Assembly (NCBI GenBank): GCA_937871605.1
Contig: CALMRM010000058.1
Coordinates: forward strand, 226 to 10,264
DNA length: 10,039 nucleotides
Reading direction: 5' to 3'
Origin: an uncultured Terriglobus sp.
GTDB lineage: Bacteria > Acidobacteriota > Terriglobia > Terriglobales > Acidobacteriaceae
Shown: positions 1 to 4,399 of the stretch, piece by piece
Layout: the number at the start of each line of letters is the position of its first letter
How positions within the stretch are numbered: position 1 is the stretch's first letter
Notes under the pieces: model-generated
The model's input: the letters and a program-made list of their open reading frames with translations, nothing else
What the model was told of the DNA's origin: nothing
Databases searched by the model: none
Made by a program: the position numbers and the translations under genes

Positions 1-1174
1 ATCCGACATCGATCCAAAAACGCCCTACCTCATGAGCATGATGGGCTACGTCGCACTGCATGATCACAAGGCTGACGAGGCCGAAGCAGATTTGAAAGCG
101 GAACTGCGGGACCACCCTGAAGTCAACAGCGGCGTAGTCGTTCTGCTGGCTGGGGTGTACGTCGACAAAAAGCAGCCTGGTGAGGCGGTGACCCTGCTGA
201 AGGGCTACAGCAATCGCAAGGACATCGCCATCGAGTCGGCACTGGTCAACGTGCAGAACTCCACGGGCGACTACGCCGGGGCACTGGTTACGGCGCAGGC
301 AGGGCTGACGGACTTTCCGGACAACCGGCAAGTGCAGGCACAGATTGCGGAGGCACTACGCCGCCTGCACCGCGACGGCGAGGCCGCAACGGCAGCGAAA
401 AAGGCCATGGATGGCAGCGACGATCCGTACCTGATCAACAACGAGGTCTATCTGCTGGCGGAGATGAAACAGGACCTGCCCTTTGCGGAAGAGAACTCGA
501 AACGGTCGATCAAGCTGCTGGAAGACCGTACTGCCGGTATCGCAGTGGAAGAGGCGAACTCGAAGGCCTTTGCCGACTCAGCAACTCTGGCCGCATCGTG
601 GGACACGCTGGGCTACATTCTGCTGCTGCAGGGCAAGGCTGCTGAGGCGGAGCCGTACTTTTACGCGGCGTGGTTCAACCGGCAGGACGTTGCCGTGGGT
701 AACCACCTGGGCCAGACGTACGAGGCGCTGGGCCGCAGGGGCGAGGCGCTCCGCATGTACACCCTTGCCACGGAGACCGACGGTGCGGTCAACAGCAAGG
801 ACGACTATGCGGCAGCGAAGGCGGCGGAGGTACGGCTACAAAAGGCCGGGGTCAGAGCCAGCGTGGATACGGCGTCATTGCAGGAGCTACGAACCTTTCA
901 CGTGAGCAAACCGGCGGGAGCGCAGGGCGGCGGCACGGTGCGCGCGCAGGTGAGCGAGGCCGGCATTAGCGCGAGCAGTCTCATCACAGGAGACGCCTCG
1001 CTGAAGCCGTTGCTGACCACTGTCCAGCACCTGACCATGAAGGGTGCCGTGCCACCCGGATCCCAGGCAAAGCTGCTGCGAGACGCGGTGGTGTACTGCG
1101 GCAAAACCAGCAAGGAATGCGACTTCGTGTTTATGACAGGTTCCGGTATTCAGCGTGAGGGCGTCTCGGAGTAG
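1..1174 (+). CDS. TPR-repeat protein, 5'-partial (DUF3857/TPR-like C-terminus)
   Basis: The frame is open from the first base of the window (first full codon at base 2, ten sense codons before the first ATG at 32), so the true start is most likely upstream and this is the C-terminal part of a larger protein. The visible 390 residues are mostly paired amphipathic helices rich in Ala, Leu and Glu with TPR-like spacing, such as the segments around GYILLLQGKAAEAEPYFYAA and LGQTYEALGRRGEALRMYTLA. This indicates a protein-protein interaction scaffold. The last 100 residues change character to a beta-rich domain (from about LRTFHVSKPAG) with two cysteines in YCGKTSKECDF. I associate this ending with acidobacterial TPR/DUF3857 proteins, from memory. 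No catalytic motif is visible and the cellular role is unknown. The gene ends in TAG and is followed at once by a hairpin. Confidence is high that it is a gene and moderate for the family. Confidence 0.85.
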   Translation, partial: SDIDPKTPYLMSMMGYVALHDHKADEAEADLKAELRDHPEVNSGVVVLLAGVYVDKKQPGEAVTLLKGYSNRKDIAIESALVNVQNSTGDYAGALVTAQAGLTDFPDNRQVQAQIAEALRRLHRDGEAATAAKKAMDGSDDPYLINNEVYLLAEMKQDLPFAEENSKRSIKLLEDRTAGIAVEEANSKAFADSATLAASWDTLGYILLLQGKAAEAEPYFYAAWFNRQDVAVGNHLGQTYEALGRRGEALRMYTLATETDGAVNSKDDYAAAKAAEVRLQKAGVRASVDTASLQELRTFHVSKPAGAQGGGTVRAQVSEAGISASSLITGDASLKPLLTTVQHLTMKGAVPPGSQAKLLRDAVVYCGKTSKECDFVFMTGSGIQREGVSE

Positions 1175-1178
1175 TACC

Positions 1179-1199
1179 CATTTGCCGTGCTGGCAAGTG
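1179..1199 (+). terminator. Hairpin just after the TPR gene, possible terminator
   Basis: An 8-bp stem (CATTTGCC paired with GGCAAGTG, one G-U wobble) with a 5-base loop GTGCT starts four bases after the stop codon of the TPR gene. No T-run follows, so it is not a classical intrinsic terminator. It could still stall polymerase or protect the 3' end. Position and stem length are the only support. Confidence 0.4.
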
Positions 1200-1491
1200 C
1201 GCTAGGGGTGGCCGCTCTCACCGCCCCAGGTTACGGGCGCACCTTGTCTGGGCCGAACTCGACTACGGCGACAGAGCTGTTTCCGCTGGTGCCGTGGCGC
1301 TACCTTGTGCTTGCGGCGCAGAGACTCGGGGCCAGGTGTTAAGACGCTGCACGTTGGCGACACCATCGCCATGGGTTCATGCTGCTGGCGAACTGTGGCA
1401 AGAGATGTGGTGCAGAGACTGCAGCCCCACGCCAATGGTCGGATGTGCTTCTCCTTCAAGTTCCTCCAGCCGTGCAGGTATCTGCTTCCGT

Positions 1492-1758
1492 TTAGTGGTC
1501 CACCCTGCGCAGCAGGTTTCCTGCAATGGAGATTTCACCCATGCCTTCCACAAACCCGTCCACCACGCGCAGACGCCGAGCGGCGGTCGGCAGCTTCCGG
1601 ATCCACACCTTGACGCCAGGTGGCAGCACGCCTCCATCCATGCCGGTAACATGCCCGTCGCGGAGCGTGTAGGGAGTGCTCTGGGTGGTTAGGCAGAGCT
1701 GCCGTAGAGCCTCTGGTCCGCTCAGGCAAGAGTGGGCTGGTTGGTCCATGGTGTCCAT
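1492..1758 (-). CDS. Possible small protein of unknown function (88 aa)
   Basis: An ATG-to-TAA frame of 88 codons. By hand count about 73% of codons end in G or C, with frequent CTG, GTG, GAC and AAG, like the real genes here. The C-terminal half (from about VLPPGVKVWIRKLP to the end) reads like an ordinary small beta-rich domain and is more convincing than the N-terminal half. There is no good Shine-Dalgarno close to the ATG: the nearest GGAG lies about 20 bases upstream. I do not recognise the family. It could equally be a decayed fragment or chance. If real, it is transcribed divergently from the isomerase gene at 1948, with the palindrome at 1796-1811 between them. Confidence 0.3.
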   Translation of the reverse strand: MDTMDQPAHSCLSGPEALRQLCLTTQSTPYTLRDGHVTGMDGGVLPPGVKVWIRKLPTAARRLRVVDGFVEGMGEISIAGNLLRRVDH

Positions 1759-1795
1759 CGCCCCGTTATAAAACGTGCCTCCGTGGGGTGAACAG

Positions 1796-1811
1796 CTAGG
1801 TACATTCCTAG
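1796..1811. promoter_or_regulatory. Perfect palindrome, candidate operator
   Basis: CTAGG-TACATT-CCTAG is a perfect 5+5 inverted repeat with a 6-base spacer. It lies about 137 bases before the isomerase start at 1948 and 38 bases before the start of the possible divergent ORF. The form suits a dimeric regulator such as a LacI, GntR or MarR type, but no regulator gene is in the window and only one copy is seen. Confidence 0.3.
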
Positions 1812-1947
1812 TGGGTCATGGTGCGGGCGCAAGGACGCGCGTGTATGGCCTTGCAGGGAGACGGGAGACGTTGCTCCGTCCGGCTGTGTACTATGGACAC
1901 CGCAGGCACAGCAGCGCCCTTCGGAACGTACTCACCTCAGAGGACCC

Positions 1948-2856
1948 ATGAACCGTCGCGATTTCAGCAAGCTTTCCGTTGGCGCCGCCGCTGCGCCTTT
2001 TCTCACCGGTCCCAGTGCGTGGGCCGCCAGTGCGCCAACCGATAACGGCGGCCACACCTTTAGCCTGATGCTGTGGACCCTGCCCAAGACCCTGACCTTT
2101 CAGCAAAAATTGCAGGTCGCCGCGGACGCGGGCATGGACAGCGTGGAGGTGGGCAACGAGTACGAGCAGTGGACCGAAGCGGACTGGACCAGCAACCTCG
2201 CCAAGCTGAAGCAGCTCGGGCTCAAGGTGGACAGCGCTGTACCGGGCCGCAACGCCCTGGCCGACCATAGCAAACGTGGCGCGCTGCACGACGACATCAT
2301 GAAGGCGCTGCCCGGAGCCAAGCGGCTGAACTGCCCGCAGTTCATTTACACGGCCTACACCCGCGTGCCGGGGCAAACGCCGGAGGCGCAGCATGCCGCC
2401 ATTGTGGACACGCTGAAGTACACCGCGGACCTGCTAGCCAAGGACGATATCGAAGTGGTGCTGGAGCCCATCGACCTGCTGGAATACAAGCAGGAGGCGG
2501 TGCCCAGCGTGGCGGAAGGCTTCGCCATCACGCGCGAAGTGGGCAGCCCCAAGATCAAGGTGTTGTACGACTTCTACCACGAGCAGCGTGGCAGCGGAAA
2601 CCTAATTGAGAAGCTGGAAAAGAACATCGACCAGGTGGGTCTGGTCCACATTGCGGACGTACCTGGACGCCACAAGCCCGGCACCGGCGAGGTCAATTAT
2701 GACAACATCTACCGCAAGTTGGCGGAGTTGAATTACAGCCGCGTGATTGGCTTCGAGTGGCTCTACCTGGCCGACCCGGCGGCGGAGCTGAAGACGGAGC
2801 GGCTACACGCCATTGACGTGATGAGCGGTGCGCCTACGGCGAAGCGGATGAGCTAA
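1948..2856 (+). CDS. Tat-exported hydroxypyruvate isomerase-like TIM-barrel protein
   Basis: A 302-residue protein of the xylose-isomerase-like TIM-barrel superfamily (AP endonuclease 2 fold), closest in pattern to hydroxypyruvate isomerase (Hyi), which interconverts hydroxypyruvate and tartronate semialdehyde. It begins with a twin-arginine signal (NRRDFSKL at residues 2-9, then an Ala-rich hydrophobic stretch to about AWA at 24-26), so periplasmic location is inferred, unlike classical cytoplasmic Hyi. Likely metal or catalytic residues are E173 (VLEPI), D208 and H211 (LYDFYH), H234 (HIADVPGRH) and E270 (GFEW). The HIADVPGRHKPGTGEVNY stretch (234-251) is the Hyi-type signature. The start is supported by AGAGGA at 1939-1944, close to the ATG. 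It converges on a second Tat-type isomerase. Substrate is unknown: Hyi-like proteins act on several keto/aldehyde sugar acids and many homologues are uncharacterised. Confidence 0.88.
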   Translation: MNRRDFSKLSVGAAAAPFLTGPSAWAASAPTDNGGHTFSLMLWTLPKTLTFQQKLQVAADAGMDSVEVGNEYEQWTEADWTSNLAKLKQLGLKVDSAVPGRNALADHSKRGALHDDIMKALPGAKRLNCPQFIYTAYTRVPGQTPEAQHAAIVDTLKYTADLLAKDDIEVVLEPIDLLEYKQEAVPSVAEGFAITREVGSPKIKVLYDFYHEQRGSGNLIEKLEKNIDQVGLVHIADVPGRHKPGTGEVNYDNIYRKLAELNYSRVIGFEWLYLADPAAELKTERLHAIDVMSGAPTAKRMS

Positions 2857-2867
2857 GCGTCCGGTCA

Positions 2868-2880
2868 GGGCCGAAGGCCC
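2868..2880. terminator. Perfect hairpin after the isomerase gene, possible terminator
   Basis: GGGCC-GAA-GGCCC, a perfect 5-bp G/C stem with a three-base loop, starts 12 bases after the TAA of the plus-strand isomerase. No T-run follows. It doubles as the outer end of the composite repeat, so termination may be a by-product of the insertion. Confidence 0.35.
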
Positions 2881-2994
2881 GATGCATAACAGCATAGGTA
2901 TTGGGCAGTAGTACCTTCGAGCGCTGAAGGCGCGATACAAATCTTCCGAGCGCCCTATGTGCCGTGCCTTCGGCACTCTATCTTCTTTGTGCCA

Positions 2995-3051
2995 CATACC
3001 CAGCCCTACGGGCTGGGCTGTTATGGTACGGACCTTCGGCCCTTGAAACAC
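2995..3051. repeat. 57-bp direct repeat, copy 1
   Basis: Runs from CATACCCAGCCC to AAACAC and matches copy 2 (3075-3131) at 54 of 57 positions, with a start-to-start distance of exactly 80 bases. It carries the perfect 8-bp hairpin CCCAGCCC-TAC-GGGCTGGG and the imperfect stem GGACC-TTC-GGCCC. Confidence 0.85.
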
Positions 3052-3074
3052 CCGCTCGACCGGAGTGAACCAAG

Positions 3075-3131
3075 CATACCCAGCCCTGCGGGCTGTGCTG
3101 TTATGGTACGGACCTTCGGCCCTTAAAACAC
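3075..3131. repeat. 57-bp direct repeat, copy 2
   Basis: Second copy of the unit at 2995-3051, with three substitutions. One of these (GGGCTGTG in place of GGGCTGGG) breaks one pair of the main hairpin, so copy 1 probably keeps the better-preserved structure. The 23 bases between copies are not repeated. Confidence 0.85.
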
Positions 3132-3137
3132 AACGTG

Positions 3138-3154
3138 ACCGGTGGTGCTCCGGT
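3138..3154. terminator. Small inverted repeat downstream of the minus-strand isomerase
   Basis: ACCGG-TGGTGCT-CCGGT is a perfect 5-bp stem with a 7-base loop, about 39 bases beyond the stop codon of the minus-strand isomerase gene. It could help end that transcript. The stem is short and no T-run was noted, so this is a weak call. Confidence 0.25.
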
Positions 3155-3192
3155 TAACTCACACGGTATTCGTTCGACCGAACTACGATCGC

Positions 3193-4185
3193 TTACGCCA
3201 GGCACTGCTTGCAATACTGCAGGCACCGGCCCACTTCCTTGACGGCGTCGGAGTCGGATGGCACCGTGTACTCCATTTCGATGGTGGCCGGAAACGTGTA
3301 CTTCTCCTGCTTCATCAGCTGCAGAATGGCCTTGATGGGCGTATCGCCCTCGCCCAGCGGCGTGTTCTGCCCGCCTGCCTCAGGGAACTTGCGATCTTTC
3401 ACGTGCATGCTGGTGATGCGGTCGTGGTGCCTGCGCACGAAGTCCACGGCGTCGTGGTTGCCAGCGGCGGTGTAGTGGCCGATGTCGAGATTGATGCCGT
3501 TGTAGGGCGACTGCGCCATGGCCTGGTCCCAGGTGTCGGGCTTGGCCTGCAGGTGGGCGTGGTAGCCCATCCTCAGCTTGTATTTGCTGGCAAACTTGCC
3601 GATGCGCTCCGTTAGTTCCGGATTGCCGTCCGGCATTTCCATGGTCATCTGGTTCGCGCCGCAGGCCTTGGCGGCCTTGAATCCGTAGTCAAAGACGGCG
3701 TCTTCCATCTTCATGTTGAAGGTCATTTTGAAGGCGTAAATGCGGACGCCCGCGTCGTTGTACATCTTGCGCAAGGCCTCGTACTTCGACATGGGCACCT
3801 GCACGCGCCAGGCGTTCAGCCGGTCCTGGTAGGCAGCCTGCGCGGCTTTCTGCTCGTCCGTCATCTGCGGCCGGTGCTCGCCCACCTGCTGGCCGGGTGA
3901 CGCGCGCACCGGCTCTGGGCGCGGCGGCGGTGCGGGCGCTCCTGCCCACAGCTCCTGCACATTCTCCAACTCCACGCCGTCAATGCCGTTCGTGAGCGCA
4001 TACTTCAGCACGCCATCCGCGTCAAAGGGCTTCATCTGCCGGTAGCTGTAGCTGATGACGCCGATGCCCACGCCACCCACGTGCGAGTTCGGCTTGCCCT
4101 GCGCTAACAAGCTGGCCGGGTGGAATGCTGCTGCGGAAAGCCCGGTTGCTGCCAGCTTGCCAAAGTCACGTCGTGTGATGCTCAT
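3193..4185 (-). CDS. Tat-exported sugar phosphate isomerase/epimerase-like TIM-barrel protein
   Basis: A 330-residue member of the xylose-isomerase-like TIM-barrel superfamily. I place the start at 4185 because the protein then opens with a textbook Tat signal (MSITRRDFGKL, then LAATGLSAAAFHPASLLAQG), with AGAGGA at 4197-4202. The longer reading from 4275 runs into the repeat at 4262. Likely metal or active-site residues are E183 (TMEMP), H209 and H211 (GYHAH), D234 and H237 (NLDIGH), H261 (MHVKD) and E303 or E305 (IEMEY), all in the usual superfamily order. A Pro-rich, low-complexity then helical insert occupies about residues 81-127. Export to the periplasm is inferred. The substrate cannot be told, and related proteins include sugar and inositol-derivative isomerases. 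It lies downstream of the receptor gene on the same strand, so a shared role in carbohydrate handling is plausible. Confidence 0.87.
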   Translation of the reverse strand: MSITRRDFGKLAATGLSAAAFHPASLLAQGKPNSHVGGVGIGVISYSYRQMKPFDADGVLKYALTNGIDGVELENVQELWAGAPAPPPRPEPVRASPGQQVGEHRPQMTDEQKAAQAAYQDRLNAWRVQVPMSKYEALRKMYNDAGVRIYAFKMTFNMKMEDAVFDYGFKAAKACGANQMTMEMPDGNPELTERIGKFASKYKLRMGYHAHLQAKPDTWDQAMAQSPYNGINLDIGHYTAAGNHDAVDFVRRHHDRITSMHVKDRKFPEAGGQNTPLGEGDTPIKAILQLMKQEKYTFPATIEMEYTVPSDSDAVKEVGRCLQYCKQCLA

Positions 4186-4196
4186 CTGCTCTGTCG

Positions 4197-4202
4197 TCCT
4201 CT
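4197..4202 (-). promoter_or_regulatory. Ribosome binding site of the second isomerase
   Basis: AGAGGA on the minus strand, 11 bases before the ATG at 4185, a slightly long spacing. A perfect G/C hairpin (GCGGCG-CTG-CGCCGC, 4203-4217) directly abuts it on the upstream side. It supports the 330-residue start over the longer one. Confidence 0.55.
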
Positions 4203-4261
4203 GCGGCGCTGCGCCGCGCGGGATGATTCTAGGGTGCGGCTGAAAGGATTCGCAAGCGGCT

Positions 4262-4396
4262 GTCATCCTGAGCAAAGCGAAGGATCCCGAGGGTGCTTTC
4301 GTTTATACAGAAAGCTGGAGGCTTCTTTGTGAGAAAGGCTCAAGCTGCAACGCGGCGCGCGAGTGCGCAGGGATCCTTCGCTGCGCTCAGGATGAC
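4262..4396. repeat. 135-bp inverted-repeat element (GTCATCCTGAGC family)
   Basis: Two 27-base arms, 4262-4288 and 4370-4396, are inverted copies matching at 25 of 27 positions. Each has the form GTCATCCTGAGC, three variable bases, then GCGAAGGATCCC. They enclose 81 bases with no ORF of note. I know this motif as a very frequent intergenic repeat in Terriglobia genomes, often mis-annotated as short proteins. The right arm begins three bases beyond the stop codon of the receptor gene. On a transcript running from the receptor to the isomerase the arms could fold into one long stem acting as an attenuator, terminator or processing site. No target-site duplication is obvious. Confidence 0.8.
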
Positions 4397-4399
4397 GCC

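Larger units (their letters stand above)
1175..1947. other. Long intergenic region, no recognisable gene
   Basis: About 770 bases separate the TPR gene from the next recognised gene. Reading all six frames I find no family I recognise, no transposase remnant and no RNA gene. Contents that can be named are the post-stop hairpin at 1179-1199, a short perfect inverted repeat GCAGG-TTT-CCTGC at 1512-1524, a weak minus-strand ORF at 1492-1758, a perfect palindrome at 1796-1811, and the leader of the downstream isomerase gene. Several short overlapping ORFs occur in opposing frames, the usual pattern for non-coding high-GC DNA or decayed genes. Confidence 0.6.
2868..3122. repeat. Composite MITE/REP-like element with inverted ends and a duplicated right end
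   Basis: A left arm at 2868-2893 (GGGCCGAAGG...CATAACAGC) matches the reverse complement of a right arm at 3017-3042 (GCTGTTATGG...CCTTCGGCCC) at 22 of 26 positions. The right arm occurs again at 3097-3122. The interior contains several short stems with three-base loops, including GTGCC-TTC-GGCAC at 2964-2976 and CCCAGCCC-TAC-GGGCTGGG at 2999-3017. It lies wholly between two convergent genes and encodes no transposase. Short palindromic repeats of this kind are usually non-autonomous elements mobilised in trans, and here it may also act as a two-way terminator. The arms and copies are directly visible. The mobility is inferred. Confidence 0.7.

Noticed and set aside
1175..1339. The TPR gene's frame stays open for 55 codons after its TAG, reading FAVLASALGVAALTAPGYG
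   Set aside because: It looks somewhat coding, with a GTG at 1187, but a hairpin sits directly after the TAG, no ribosome site is near, and it ends abruptly without a recognisable domain. Readthrough or a 51-residue peptide cannot be supported.
1294..1692. Plus-strand 132-codon ORF in the long intergenic region
   Set aside because: Its composition (runs of Ser, many Cys, His and Trp) is typical of a chance frame, and it overlaps the more gene-like minus-strand frame.
1891..2394. Minus-strand 167-codon ORF opposite the first isomerase
   Set aside because: It is a shadow frame of a well-supported gene, with Arg/Gly/Leu-rich low-information sequence.
2803..3051. Minus-strand 82-codon ORF across the composite repeat
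   Set aside because: It is a translation of the repeat itself plus the end of the opposite isomerase gene. No gene-like domain is seen.
2857..3192. CRISPR array in the repeat-rich gap
   Set aside because: Only two 57-base units with a single 23-base spacer, strong internal hairpins, inverted copies of the ends and no cas genes nearby.
4186..4275. Longer start for the second isomerase at 4275
   Set aside because: The extra 30 residues run through the leader and into the 4262-4288 repeat arm and would bury the Tat signal. The start at 4185 puts the twin arginines at residues 5-6 and has a ribosome site.
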